NCBI GenBank assembly: GCA_964613745.1
Contig: CAZTJA010000056.1
Location: forward strand, 1 to 19,744
DNA: 19,744 bases
Source of the DNA: CAZTJA01 sp964613745
Lineage (GTDB): Bacteria; Desulfobacterota; Desulfomonilia; Desulfomonilales; Desulfomonilaceae
Direction of reading: 5' to 3'
The first letter of the stretch is position 1, and every line of letters starts with the position of its first letter. Shown one piece after another: positions 1 through 7,565 of this stretch. Made by a program: the position numbers and the translations under genes. The notes beneath the pieces were generated by a model that had not been told where the DNA came from, did no database searches, and saw only the letters and a program-made list of their open reading frames with translations.

Positions 1-332
1 CTCTTGCCCGCGCAATTGTTACTGAATACCACGGTCCGGCTGCAGCGAAGGAGGGCGAAGACTACTTTGAAAAAGTGGTTCAGCGCAAGGAAACGCCCGA
101 TGAGATCCCATTGCGGATCATTCAAACGACTACTATTCAGGCACAAGAAATAATAGTCAAGCTCACAGGGGTGTCTGTTTCCGAAGCGAGAAGACTTATT
201 ACGCAAGGTGCATTGAAGATTGACGGAAATAAGATTACTGAAGTTACAACAGAAATTCCAATCACATCCCAAGAAAAAGTTGTTCAAGTCGGGAAACGCA
301 AATTTTTTAAGGTTAAATCGGATTCTGAGTAG
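1..332 (+). CDS. tyrS: Tyrosyl-tRNA synthetase, C-terminal part (truncated by window edge)
   Basis: The frame is open from base 3, with no start inside the window, and ends at a TAG at 330-332. The visible ~109 residues begin LARAIVTEYHG and continue into an EDYFEKVVQRKETPDEIP-like stretch, which is the end of the catalytic/anticodon-binding region of bacterial TyrS. They finish with an S4 RNA-binding domain (around IIVKLTGVSVSEARRLITQG, then ALKIDG). TyrS charges tRNA-Tyr in the cytoplasm, and the S4 domain contacts the long variable arm. The catalytic HIGH and KMSKS motifs would lie upstream, outside the window. The 3' end looks intact. A tRNA gene with its own promoter follows 92 bases later. 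Identification rests on the combination of the LARAIVTEYHG segment and a terminal S4 domain. Confidence 0.9.
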   Translation, partial: LARAIVTEYHGPAAAKEGEDYFEKVVQRKETPDEIPLRIIQTTTIQAQEIIVKLTGVSVSEARRLITQGALKIDGNKITEVTTEIPITSQEKVVQVGKRKFFKVKSDSE

Positions 333-385
333 ATCAATCAGGGCTGGGACGTTCGGTTTAACGGGTAATACGGCGAACTATATTC

Positions 386-414
386 TTGACGAATTCAGCC
401 AAAAAGAATAGAAT
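386..414 (+). promoter_or_regulatory. sigma70-type promoter for tRNA-Leu
   Basis: A TTGACG -35 box (386-391), exactly 17 bases of spacer, and a TAGAAT -10 box (409-414) lie just before the tRNA. The predicted start of transcription, near 420-422, is only a few bases before the mature tRNA 5' end at 425. A short 5' leader that RNase P would remove is expected for a stand-alone tRNA gene. Confidence 0.8.
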
Positions 415-424
415 TTCTTTCTAT

Positions 425-512
425 GCCGAAGTGGTGGAACTTGGTAGACACACCATCTTGAGGGGGTGGCGGGCGAGAGCTCGTGCCGGTTCGAGTCCGG
501 CCTTCGGCACCA
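425..512 (+). tRNA. tRNA-Leu (anticodon GAG), CCA encoded
   Basis: This is an 88-base class II tRNA. The acceptor stem GCCGAAG (425-431) pairs with CTTCGGC (502-508), followed by discriminator A509 and a genomically encoded CCA (510-512). The anticodon stem CCATC/GGTGG (453-457 and 465-469, with one T-G pair) encloses loop TTGAGGG with anticodon GAG at 460-462. A long variable arm is built on CGAG/CTCG (474-477 and 480-483), and the T arm is GCCGG-TTCGAGT-CCGGC (485-501). The long variable arm and GAG anticodon make it a leucine tRNA reading CUC and CUU codons. It is flanked by its own promoter and terminator, so it appears to be a monocistronic unit. Confidence 0.96.
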
Positions 513-523
513 TAGCAATATCC

Positions 524-554
524 AAGGAGCCTAGTATACTAAGCTCCTTTTTTT
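524..554 (+). terminator. Rho-independent terminator of tRNA-Leu
   Basis: AAGGAGC (524-530) pairs with GCTCCTT (543-549). TAGT/ACTA (532-535 and 538-541) extends the stem past a single C-A mismatch, and a run of seven T follows (548-554). It sits 12 bases after the tRNA CCA end and should end that transcript before xth. Confidence 0.88.
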
Positions 555-580
555 GTTTGTGTTCAAAACAGAACTAGAAC
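553..580 (+). promoter_or_regulatory. Possible weak promoter for xth
   Basis: TTGTTT (553-558), a 16-base spacer and TAGAAC (575-580) resemble sigma70 boxes. They lie right after the tRNA terminator and 87 bases before the xth start. The -35 box overlaps the T run of the terminator, so the match could be chance. Confidence 0.3.
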
Positions 581-666
581 TCCAACGCTCTTGCACAAAT
601 AAAATCCGGTTAGGGGATTGAACGTTGAATCCCTGAATCTCATCGCAGTCCAATTTGAGGTGTTTC

Positions 667-1446
667 ATGGCCCGAATTATTAAGATTATGAGTTGGAACG
701 TGAACGGGATACGCAGCTTATTAAAGAAAGGCTTTGTTAATTGGCTACAGCAAGCCCAGCCTGACATTTTATGTTTACAGGAAGTAAAAATTCAGCCTGA
801 CCAACTACCCCAAGAACTTGTGCAGCAACCCGGGTATGAAATCTTTTGGAACTGTGCCGAACGCAAGGGCTATAGCGGAGTTGCGGTATTCAGTAGGGAA
901 AAACCGATTGGGATGAGCAACTCGATGGGGATTCCTAAATTCGACGCTGAAGGACGACTTCAGCGACTCGATTTTGATACGTTCACTCTTTTTAATGTGT
1001 ATTTTCCCAACGGAAAAATGGGACCCGACCGCCTGCAGTTCAAAATGGATTTTTACGACGCATTCCTATCTATGACGGAACAGTTGAGATCAGAAGGTAA
1101 ATCCGTCATTTTCGTGGGCGATGTGAATACCGCTCACAACGAAATCGACATAGCCAGACCAAAAGAGAACTCCAAAATATCAGGCTTTTTACCCATTGAA
1201 CGAGAATGGATGGATAAGTTGGATTCTCTTGGATATGTAGACACTTTTCGGAAATTCTACCCGGATACCGTGCAGTACAGTTGGTGGGATCTGAAAAGTG
1301 GTGCTCGCAAGCGTAACGTCGGATGGCGTTTGGATTATGTTTATACTACGCCGGAACTGCTGGATCGAGTCAAAAGTGCTTATATTCTTCCCGATGTAGA
1401 AGGATCGGATCATTGTCCCGTCGGCATTGACCTAGCAATCCCTTGA
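667..1446 (+). CDS. xth: Exodeoxyribonuclease III (AP endonuclease, Xth family)
   Basis: The product is a 259-aa endonuclease/exonuclease/phosphatase-fold enzyme that cuts DNA at abasic sites and removes 3' blocks in base excision repair. All the family landmarks are present: WNVNGIR (metal/active-site Asn11), LCLQEVK (metal-binding Glu39), VYFPNG (Tyr112), GDVNTAH (Asp152 and Asn154) and GSDHCPVGID (Asp248-His249). The length matches typical ExoIII (about 250-270 aa). ATG 667 is chosen because GAGG at 657-660 lies 6 bases upstream; an in-frame TTG at 655 has no such site. The gene stands alone behind the tRNA unit and is probably constitutively expressed. An FkbM methyltransferase follows after a short gap, with no obvious functional link. 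Confidence 0.93.
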   Translation: MARIIKIMSWNVNGIRSLLKKGFVNWLQQAQPDILCLQEVKIQPDQLPQELVQQPGYEIFWNCAERKGYSGVAVFSREKPIGMSNSMGIPKFDAEGRLQRLDFDTFTLFNVYFPNGKMGPDRLQFKMDFYDAFLSMTEQLRSEGKSVIFVGDVNTAHNEIDIARPKENSKISGFLPIEREWMDKLDSLGYVDTFRKFYPDTVQYSWWDLKSGARKRNVGWRLDYVYTTPELLDRVKSAYILPDVEGSDHCPVGIDLAIP

Positions 1447-1472
1447 AATGACGCATTTTTCGGAATCCTATT

Positions 1473-2246
1473 TTGGCGGCTAACACCTACTACAAGAGTG
1501 CATGGCTTAGTTTTCTTAGGAATTATTCTAAGATCAGAGTTATCAAGAAATTTATTGCACGTGCTCTGGCAAGACCCGCTCAAAGAAGTTTCCATCGCAC
1601 TCTTATAAAAAATGGAGATCTGGTCTTCGACATCGGCGCAAATTGCGGTGAAAAGGTTGCCTTCTATGTGGAAATGGGAGCTTCTGTTCTAGCCGTCGAA
1701 CCTCAACCGTATTGCGTTAACAAATTACGAAAGAAATTTTCCAAAAATTCCAGAGTTACTATTTTACCGGAAGCAGTGGCCGATCATGCGGGGACAGGAG
1801 AAATTCGCATTAGCGATGTCCGGCACCAGCTGTCATCCATGTCCTCGGAGTGGATCGAAGCTGTTCAAATGAGCGGCAGATTCAGAACGTATGAATGGAC
1901 AAAGACTCTGAACGTGAGAATGACGACACTTGATCGCCTAATTGAACTCTATGGTGTCCCACATTTTTGTAAGATCGACGTAGAAGGGTTCGAATTGCAA
2001 GTCCTGCAGGGACTTACAGAGGCATTACCCTGCATTTCATTTGAATTTCACCTCGAATTCCTAAGCACAACCATCGGTTGCATTTCACGTCTTTGTTCGA
2101 TCGGGAATTATGAATTCAATTTTACATTCGGCAACGAATACCGGTTTCAATCACCGCAGTGGTTGATGGAGAGCGAAATAGTTAATCAACTGCAAAAACT
2201 TACATACAAATCTTTGCAGGGTGACATATACGCCAAGCTCAAATGA
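1473..2246 (+). CDS. FkbM-family SAM-dependent methyltransferase
   Basis: The product is 257 aa with a class I methyltransferase fold. The SAM-binding motif I, VFDIGANCGE, sits at residues 51-60 and the acidic strand-2 end AVEPQ at 74-78. The FkbM hallmark KIDVEGFELQVLQG lies at 167-180. FkbM proteins O-methylate sugars or secondary metabolites; many in environmental bacteria belong to surface polysaccharide loci. The acceptor cannot be told here, since no polysaccharide cluster is adjacent, although two GT-C-like membrane proteins lie elsewhere in the window. TTG 1473 is the first usual start after an in-frame stop at 1449-1451, and its ribosome site is poor. An unlabelled ATG lies in another frame, so the start is uncertain. 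The stop is followed by the repeat/gap region. Confidence 0.8.
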   Translation: MAANTYYKSAWLSFLRNYSKIRVIKKFIARALARPAQRSFHRTLIKNGDLVFDIGANCGEKVAFYVEMGASVLAVEPQPYCVNKLRKKFSKNSRVTILPEAVADHAGTGEIRISDVRHQLSSMSSEWIEAVQMSGRFRTYEWTKTLNVRMTTLDRLIELYGVPHFCKIDVEGFELQVLQGLTEALPCISFEFHLEFLSTTIGCISRLCSIGNYEFNFTFGNEYRFQSPQWLMESEIVNQLQKLTYKSLQGDIYAKLK

Positions 2247-2312
2247 AGAGATCCGGCTTTAAATTTTTATTTAACAGCAGACTACGCCCTTTGTGCGATG
2301 CGATTACAGTAA

Positions 2313-2367
2313 CGAGATGTGTTCTGTCGTTTTTGAGTTTGGGTTTCAAGGCTGTAAGGTACTCGGA
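2313..2367 (+). repeat. 55-bp direct repeat, left copy (contig end)
   Basis: This 55-base block, starting CGAGATGTGTTC and ending GGTACTCGGA, is repeated exactly at 2468-2522 and abuts the N run directly. Two identical contig ends of this length suggest an unmerged assembly overlap, with k=55 plausible, and not a biological tandem repeat. Confidence 0.85.
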
Positions 2368-2467
2368 NNNNNNNNNNNNNNNNNNNNNNNNNNNNNNNNN
2401 NNNNNNNNNNNNNNNNNNNNNNNNNNNNNNNNNNNNNNNNNNNNNNNNNNNNNNNNNNNNNNNNNNN
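2368..2467. other. Assembly gap of 100 N
   Basis: The block is exactly 100 N, the conventional placeholder for a gap of unknown size. Because both flanks are the same 55 bases, the real gap may be zero or negative (the contigs simply overlap), or may hold extra repeat copies. Confidence 0.97.
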
Positions 2468-2522
2468 CGAGATGTGTTCTGTCGTTTTTGAGTTTGGGTT
2501 TCAAGGCTGTAAGGTACTCGGA
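2468..2522 (+). repeat. 55-bp direct repeat, right copy (contig end)
   Basis: Exact second copy of 2313-2367, beginning immediately after the N run. See the left copy for interpretation. Confidence 0.85.
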
Positions 2523-2565
2523 ATATACCGACCAAATGAACGGAGTGTACTGTAATCGAGCAGAT

Positions 2566-2590
2566 CCGTAGGTAACCACCTCGGAATTTT
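2566..2590 (+). terminator. Bulged hairpin followed by a short T run
   Basis: CCG-T-AGGT (2566-2573) pairs with ACCT-CGG (2578-2584) around an AACC loop, with one bulged T, and AATTTT follows. It could terminate a short plus-strand transcript arising from the inverted-repeat region, or be incidental. The stem has seven pairs and the T run is only four long. Confidence 0.3.
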
Positions 2591-2645
2591 AATCAGGATA
2601 CGCGCCCCGTTTCGGTTTGTGTCTGTGGAATCGGTAAGTAATGCA

Positions 2646-4553
2646 ATGGCGAAAAGCAAGACTATAAACGCAAAGGATCATAACAAGCTCTTGAAGAGGA
2701 TTGAATTCCTGGAGAACGAATTGGCCTCTTTGAGACATTCCGAGAATGACATTGCTGAAATCGGGCGAGAATTGTATCCAGAGAAGTCAACGAACAACTT
2801 GAAAAGGTTGTTTGATTCAATTGATGAGTTCCTGTTCATTCTTGATGAATGCGGCAACACCCTGTATGTAAACGATACCGTAGTGCGTAGGTTGGATTAT
2901 AGCCTCGATGAGTTGGCGAATAAATCGATTCTCATGGTCCATCCACCTGAATTGCATGAGGAAGCTGCCAAGATCATACAGCAGATACTTTCGGGACAGG
3001 CGGTTACCTGCCCTATTCCTCTCCGGACAAAATCCGGGCAATACATTCCCGTGGAAACCCAGGTTTTGCGAGGCGAATGGAGGGGGCGACCGGCACTTAT
3101 TGGAATTAGCAAAGAGCTTCCAAATCTGAGCGACTCCGATCGCAAACGCATGGAATATGCGTTGAAGGTCGCAGAAGAAAAATTCCTATTGGCGTTCAAT
3201 TACGCCCCCGGTGCCTTCACGATCACTACCATCGATGACGGCAGGTTCACAGACGTTAACGATGGATTTTTGGTAATGTCTCAATATGCAAGAGAAGAGG
3301 TTGTGGGGCGCACGGAACTGGAACTAAGTCTTTGGCCTTCATACGATCATTATCATTTTTTCCGACACACACTCCAAAAGCTCGGCACCATTAGAAATTT
3401 GGAATTCAGCTTTCGACGTAAATCGGGAGAAATAGGCCATGGTCTTATTTCTGCCTCCCTGATCCAAATTGGCGGCACCGACTATGTTCTCTCAGCCATG
3501 AGCGACATCACTCATAAGAAAGTTGCCGAAAAATCTCTCGAGGAAACGAATGCCAAGCTTAATGCGACTCTGAATGCATTGCCGGACCTTATGTTTCAAC
3601 TTGACGACACTGCAACGATTCTAGATGTGCGGGCCCCTGATGCTCAGGCTCTGTTCCGTCCTCCTTCGGCATTTATTGGAAAACGAGTTCAAGACGTATT
3701 ACCCGCGGAACCTGCGGGTTTGATTTTGCATGCAATTCAAGATGCGCTCATGAAAGGAGTACATTTCGGGACGGAATATTCGCTGGATCTGGAGAATGGT
3801 CTGCATTGGTTTGAATTGTCCGTTTCAAAGTTGGTCACCGGAGATCGAAGCATTAGTCTCATTGCACTCGTCCGAGACATAACAGTACGCAAGAATACCG
3901 AAGAAGCTTTAAGAAAGTCATTGGAAGATAAAGAGGTTCTGCTCAGGGAGATTCATCACAGGGTCAAAAACAATTTGGCCTCAATCATTGGACTCATCAA
4001 GCTTCAAAAAAAGAGCAAGGGGCCTAAGAACGATCAAGCCTTGGAAGACTTAACAGCAAGAATTACTTCCATGTCTTTGGTTCATGATACGTTATATCGT
4101 TCAGATAACTTCACCGAAATAGATTTCGGCAGATACCTTGAGGATCTGATTTCGGGTCTACTAAACTCGTACAGCCCGAAATCCATCAAAACCACGGTTG
4201 CTGCAAAAAACGTCAAGATGTCGATAGATTATGCAATGCTCTGCGGGTTAATGATTAATGAACTAATTACGAATGCCATTAAATACGCTTTTCCCGAGGT
4301 TCAATCCGACCGTAAGCGCCGGAGGAATGAGATAAGAATTTTCGCTGAACAAAACGGCTCTGAATATAGGATCAGTCTTGAAGATAATGGAACGGGTCTA
4401 CCCGAGTCGTTCGATTGGAGATCATCATCGGGACTGGGACTTCGTTTGGTGAGAATTTTAGGCGAGCATCAGCTTAACGGAACCATATCTTTTGAATCCA
4501 ACGGCTGGACACGATTTAATTTTGTTTTTAAAACTCACCCGGCCGGCCATTGA
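2646..4553 (+). CDS. Soluble multi-PAS sensor histidine kinase (HisKA_2 type)
   Basis: About 635 aa, with no membrane segment or signal peptide, so a cytoplasmic sensor. A short coiled coil (about 10-40) is followed by three PAS domains, at roughly 55-170, 175-295 and 300-415. The first two end in DITH/ISKE-like PAS-to-linker junctions and the third in VRDITVRKNTEEALRKSL. The HisKA_2 dimerisation/phospho-acceptor box LREIHHRVKNNL has its His pair at about 437-438. A GHKL ATPase domain follows, with N box NELITNAIKYAFP from about 538, D box DNGTGLP and G box GLGLRLV. It should autophosphorylate and pass phosphate to a response regulator, but none is encoded nearby, so the partner is unknown. 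ATG 2646 is preferred; an in-frame GTG at 2619 is possible. No heme- or flavin-binding residue can be assigned. Confidence 0.88.
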   Translation: MAKSKTINAKDHNKLLKRIEFLENELASLRHSENDIAEIGRELYPEKSTNNLKRLFDSIDEFLFILDECGNTLYVNDTVVRRLDYSLDELANKSILMVHPPELHEEAAKIIQQILSGQAVTCPIPLRTKSGQYIPVETQVLRGEWRGRPALIGISKELPNLSDSDRKRMEYALKVAEEKFLLAFNYAPGAFTITTIDDGRFTDVNDGFLVMSQYAREEVVGRTELELSLWPSYDHYHFFRHTLQKLGTIRNLEFSFRRKSGEIGHGLISASLIQIGGTDYVLSAMSDITHKKVAEKSLEETNAKLNATLNALPDLMFQLDDTATILDVRAPDAQALFRPPSAFIGKRVQDVLPAEPAGLILHAIQDALMKGVHFGTEYSLDLENGLHWFELSVSKLVTGDRSISLIALVRDITVRKNTEEALRKSLEDKEVLLREIHHRVKNNLASIIGLIKLQKKSKGPKNDQALEDLTARITSMSLVHDTLYRSDNFTEIDFGRYLEDLISGLLNSYSPKSIKTTVAAKNVKMSIDYAMLCGLMINELITNAIKYAFPEVQSDRKRRRNEIRIFAEQNGSEYRISLEDNGTGLPESFDWRSSSGLGLRLVRILGEHQLNGTISFESNGWTRFNFVFKTHPAGH

Positions 4554-4586
4554 CCTGAAATGTCTCTCGCTAAATGGGATAGCCCC

Positions 4587-4610
4587 AACGCGGACTGCTA
4601 CGTCCGCGTT
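4587..4610. terminator. Hairpin between convergent genes
   Basis: AACGCGGAC (4587-4595) pairs perfectly over 9 bases with GTCCGCGTT (4602-4610) around a six-base loop. It lies 34 bases after the kinase stop and 10 bases past the hfq stop on the other strand. There is no real T run on either side, so it may act as a bidirectional 3' stability or weak termination element and not as a classic terminator. Confidence 0.5.
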
Positions 4611-4619
4611 TGAACAGAT

Positions 4620-4853
4620 CTAAACGAGTCCAGGTATTTTCACTCCTGCTTCGGCAGGTTTAATTTGAGTTAAGGCATGCTTGTAAATCAAAGTGATTTC
4701 TTCTGAATTTTCGATGATTATACAAAAACTGTCGAAACTCCGAACGTAACCTTTTATAGAATTGCCTGAGAGTAACAAGGCCTCGATCTCGATTCTTGCT
4801 TTTCGCACCTGATTTAAAAATTGATCTTGAATATTGAAATGAGTTTTTGGCAT
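4620..4853 (-). CDS. hfq: RNA chaperone Hfq
   Basis: The product is 77 aa, close to the core length of Hfq. It has the N-terminal NIQDQFLNQVRK segment (Gln9 and Asp10 match the proximal-face QD of QDPFLN), the Sm1 strand region through GYVRSFDSFCIIIEN, and the Sm2 motif ITLIYKHALTQIKP with the KH pair that lines the central pore. Hfq forms a hexameric ring that helps small RNAs pair with mRNAs. It lies directly downstream of miaA, the classic miaA-hfq order. ATG 4853 is chosen because the Hfq fold begins there and a G-rich stretch precedes it; the frame stays open upstream to 4919. The C-terminal tail is short (about PAEAGVKIPGLV), unlike the long tails of enterobacteria, and Gln replaces the usual Pro after QD. 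Confidence 0.9.
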   Translation of the reverse strand: MPKTHFNIQDQFLNQVRKARIEIEALLLSGNSIKGYVRSFDSFCIIIENSEEITLIYKHALTQIKPAEAGVKIPGLV

Positions 4854-4915
4854 TTCCGCACCCCCGTGCAGTAATCCTCGATTCATCTTTTGACAAACCG
4901 GGAAAAATTCTCGAA

Positions 4916-5836
4916 TCAAGACTCGAGAAAATTAATCACCATAAGCTCTAAACCATGAGCCTTATCGTGGTCAATCCATGTGGCTTTGGGTTCAGAGCGA
5001 AACCACGTAAACTGCCGTTTTGCGTACCTGCGCGTATCTCTCTTCATCAACTCAACAGCTTCGCTCATACGCATTTCGCCGGCCAATATCATTCCGGCAT
5101 GTCTGTAACCAAGGGACTTCATCGGCTTAAGGTCACGGGAATACCCAAGGTGCAACAAGTAGGCCGTTTCCTCAAGTAAACCACCCTTTATCATATTGTC
5201 AACTCGGACATCAATCCGTTCATATAAGCTTGCTCGTTCCTCATCCAGGCACAAGAAAAGATAGTCATAAGGGCGATCGGCGAACTGATGTTCTTTTAAC
5301 AGTTCTGAGGGTTTTCTTCCAGTTACTTCATAAATTTCCAGATAACGGGATATCCTATTCACGTTTTCTGCAGTTGTTAACCCGGCAATGTCTGCATCAA
5401 TCCGAATCAGCTCCTCATACAGAGTGCCCGGTCCAATTTGTTTTTCTCTCTCTTGAATTCTGAGCCTCAGCTTCGGATCAGATGGCGGAACCTGAGCTAA
5501 ACCACCTAATAATAGCTTAATATACAGACCGGTACCGCCTACCACAAGTGGCACTCGCCTGCGACTCACAATGTTTGTTATCGCTTTTCTTGCTTCAAAC
5601 AGAAAATCTCCCGCAGAAAAGGGTTCATCCGGATATCGAATGTCTATGAGATGATGTGGCACTCGCGACCGTTCTTCAATAGTCGGCTTTGCAGAACCAA
5701 TATCCATGTACCGGAAGAGCTGAATAGAATCAGCGGATATGATTTCGGCGTTGATTTTCCGGGCCAATCTGATGGCAATGCTTGTCTTTCCTGATGCAGT
5801 GGCACCAGCTATAACAATTATCTTTTCTTTACCCAT
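4916..5836 (-). CDS. miaA: tRNA dimethylallyltransferase MiaA
   Basis: About 306 aa. The enzyme transfers a dimethylallyl group to N6 of A37 in tRNAs that read codons starting with U. Visible motifs are the P-loop IAGATASGKTS near the N-terminus, SADSIQLFRYMDIGSAKP (DSxQ catalytic/substrate motif; Ile stands where Arg is usual), PHHLIDI, VVGGTGLYIKLLLGGL, SLGYRHAG and the C-terminal KRQFTWFRSEP. The length and motif order are normal. ATG 5836 is chosen since MGKEKIIVIAG is the typical N-terminus; GTG 5863 would overlap the upstream gene by 17 bases. It starts 10 bases after that membrane-protein gene ends, and hfq follows 62 bases downstream, so transcription is probably shared. Confidence 0.93.
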   Translation of the reverse strand: MGKEKIIVIAGATASGKTSIAIRLARKINAEIISADSIQLFRYMDIGSAKPTIEERSRVPHHLIDIRYPDEPFSAGDFLFEARKAITNIVSRRRVPLVVGGTGLYIKLLLGGLAQVPPSDPKLRLRIQEREKQIGPGTLYEELIRIDADIAGLTTAENVNRISRYLEIYEVTGRKPSELLKEHQFADRPYDYLFLCLDEERASLYERIDVRVDNMIKGGLLEETAYLLHLGYSRDLKPMKSLGYRHAGMILAGEMRMSEAVELMKRDTRRYAKRQFTWFRSEPKATWIDHDKAHGLELMVINFLES

Positions 5837-5846
5837 GAACTGATAT

Positions 5847-7565
5847 TTAGTCACTTCCGGCACTTAGAATATGTATTGCACCATCCTTACCCAAAAGCCT
5901 TCTAAAATTGAAGGTGTTAACAACATTGTAATTTTCAAGTTCTCCCAATGTTAACATATACTTTTCTTTGTTCACCCACCACCAACTCATATTCGCTTTC
6001 GGCGTATAGTCCTCGTTGTGGCAATTATAGCCGTTGAATTCAAGTCCACCGTCGAAATCGCATGGGTGAGTTTTCAATTCGTGCACGACGTATTGCAATG
6101 CAGCAGCTTGAGCCTTTTTTAGAGAAAAGAAATCATGCACGCCCCCTATGCTGAACAAGGCGAAGATTAGTAGAATGCTTACGCTCGACAGAGACGGAAC
6201 TAAATTCGCTTCAACGACCGGCATGTATGCAATTAGCCAAATCGACCAGAAAACCAGAATGGGGATGACATATCTGTCATGAAAGCCCGTTAATAAGATC
6301 ATTACTAAGCACAAGAGCCCTGAAATGAATGCCAGAAAGCCAAATCCGGTCGTTAATTCCATTTCATTCGAATCGACCGGCTTTTCCGATAAAAAATGCT
6401 CATGAGCCAATTTTACCAGCGCGCCTATTCCAATTACTCCGATCGCCACCATAATCATATACACGGATACCGGGAGCTGAATGTTTCTTGCTATTCCTAG
6501 AATGTAGGTATCCCTCAATAAGATTGGTCCTAAGCCGAAGTCATAGATCAGATTTCTGTGGAAGTAGACGGGTGGATCAAACACTCCCAGGAAATGAGCC
6601 AATTCACATAAAATGAGAATCAGAATTGCTGAGCCTACAAAGTAACGAAAAATTTTGTCCTGCAGTAAGTGCCGACCGTAGAGAATCCATATTGGACAAA
6701 GGAAGAAGCCGATATATAGCGACGCGATCAAGAGCTGCACAACTAATCTCACGAGATATGGAAACAAACCGAGCTCTAGCGGGATCCTCCAAATATTATG
6801 TATCACCTGATGCTTCGTTATCGCGCTGCCGCCTGAAAGACCAAGGAACAGCTCATAGCCGATCCAAGGAACAAAAACACAGATAAGGCAAGCTTTGAAC
6901 AGAGTGGTCAAACTGAACGGGATCACTCCCGGTTTTAAAATCTTAAGTATTAATACCGCTAAAGGAATCGCAATACCCATCTGACGTGTGAGAACTGCGA
7001 CAAGACAACCCAAAAACCCCACATACAACAAACCGAAGTTGTTCAAATAGAAACCATAGTACATTATGAAAAGTGCAATAATTCCGAAGGATATGAAAGG
7101 GATGTCGGTCATAAAGGTGAAGGATGATGCGAAGTACAGTGGGTTCGCTATAATACATCCGGTCCCAATGAGAGCCACTATGAAGGAGAGAGATAATCGG
7201 TAATTGAGAAGAAACAAGAAGAGAGAACCAATTATTGATAAAGTGAGTACCGAAATTCTCAGAACGGTTCTCGAGTAGCCGAACAAAGACACAAATCCGT
7301 CGGCCCAGATCAATTGGAACAAGACTGATGGACCTCCACCTGCCCATCCGGTAATTAAGGGCATTCCTCGTTTCAGGTAATCATCGAAGGCTAACTGAAA
7401 AGACCAATCATCATTAATGTTGAAATCGCCGGCCGGTTTTACTACCAGTATTCCGGCTATCCAAAAGAAAGCCAAAATCATGAGGCCAAGGGCAAAGAGG
7501 AGAAAAGTCCTATTGCCTTTGGGATCCGATAATCCCGAAAGTCCATCGGACGTTTGCTCAATCAT
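5847..7565 (-). CDS. Multi-pass membrane protein, GT-C/PMT (GT39)-like glycosyltransferase family
   Basis: 572 aa with about a dozen hydrophobic segments. After the first (about 21-41) comes a periplasmic-loop motif NDDWSFQLAFDDYLKRG (51-67). A second acidic motif, SFTFMTDIPF, lies at about 158-168 and is followed by more membrane spans. The C-terminal ~100 residues are mainly soluble and contain FNGYNCHNEDY and SWWWVNKEKY. An early Asp-containing loop plus a second TD-P motif is the layout of polyisoprenyl-phosphate-sugar-using GT-C transferases such as PMT or ArnT. Activity and substrate are inferred, not shown. It ends 10 bases before the miaA ATG, so the two are probably co-transcribed. 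No clear ribosome site precedes the ATG at 7565, so the start is provisional. Confidence 0.65.
   Translation of the reverse strand: MIEQTSDGLSGLSDPKGNRTFLLFALGLMILAFFWIAGILVVKPAGDFNINDDWSFQLAFDDYLKRGMPLITGWAGGGPSVLFQLIWADGFVSLFGYSRTVLRISVLTLSIIGSLFLFLLNYRLSLSFIVALIGTGCIIANPLYFASSFTFMTDIPFISFGIIALFIMYYGFYLNNFGLLYVGFLGCLVAVLTRQMGIAIPLAVLILKILKPGVIPFSLTTLFKACLICVFVPWIGYELFLGLSGGSAITKHQVIHNIWRIPLELGLFPYLVRLVVQLLIASLYIGFFLCPIWILYGRHLLQDKIFRYFVGSAILILILCELAHFLGVFDPPVYFHRNLIYDFGLGPILLRDTYILGIARNIQLPVSVYMIMVAIGVIGIGALVKLAHEHFLSEKPVDSNEMELTTGFGFLAFISGLLCLVMILLTGFHDRYVIPILVFWSIWLIAYMPVVEANLVPSLSSVSILLIFALFSIGGVHDFFSLKKAQAAALQYVVHELKTHPCDFDGGLEFNGYNCHNEDYTPKANMSWWWVNKEKYMLTLGELENYNVVNTFNFRRLLGKDGAIHILSAGSD

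Larger units (their letters stand above)
2301..2558. repeat. 11-bp perfect inverted repeat enclosing the gap
   Basis: CGATTACAGTA at 2301-2311 is matched in inverted orientation by TACTGTAATCG at 2548-2558. Nothing matches outside these arms. If the two 55-base blocks are a single true copy, the element is about 103 bp from arm end to arm end. That size, with perfect terminal arms and an assembler breaking inside it, fits a short multi-copy element (MITE-like or REP-like) or a structured RNA. I see no target-site duplication, so the mobile reading is only a possibility. Confidence 0.45.
2247..2645. other. Intergenic region containing an assembly gap
   Basis: About 400 bases lie between the methyltransferase and the histidine kinase, 100 of them N. 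I see no convincing protein-coding frame: the open frames here run through the N block and are artefacts. The region holds two identical 55-base blocks flanking the gap, an 11-base inverted repeat outside them, and a bulged hairpin at 2566-2584. These are listed separately. Confidence 0.8.

Noticed and set aside
386..577. Open frame of 63 aa running through the tRNA-Leu gene
   Set aside because: It covers the promoter, the tRNA and its terminator, which are much better supported.
2313..2522. Direct repeat as an integration attachment site or transposon target duplication
   Set aside because: The copies touch the 100-N placeholder exactly and are both 55 bases, which fits an unmerged assembly overlap better than att sites; there is no integrase.
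2239..2579. Several open frames on both strands spanning the N run near the gap
   Set aside because: They are translated through N bases and repeat the same 55-base contig ends, so they are products of the gap and not genes.
4660..4896. Alternative minus-strand frame overlapping hfq
   Set aside because: The overlapping frame has the complete Sm1 and Sm2 motifs of Hfq; the alternative has none.
6943..7347. 134-aa minus-strand open frame inside the GT-C-like gene
   Set aside because: It is on the same strand, in another frame of a long gene with clear membrane-protein composition; no ribosome site or family match.
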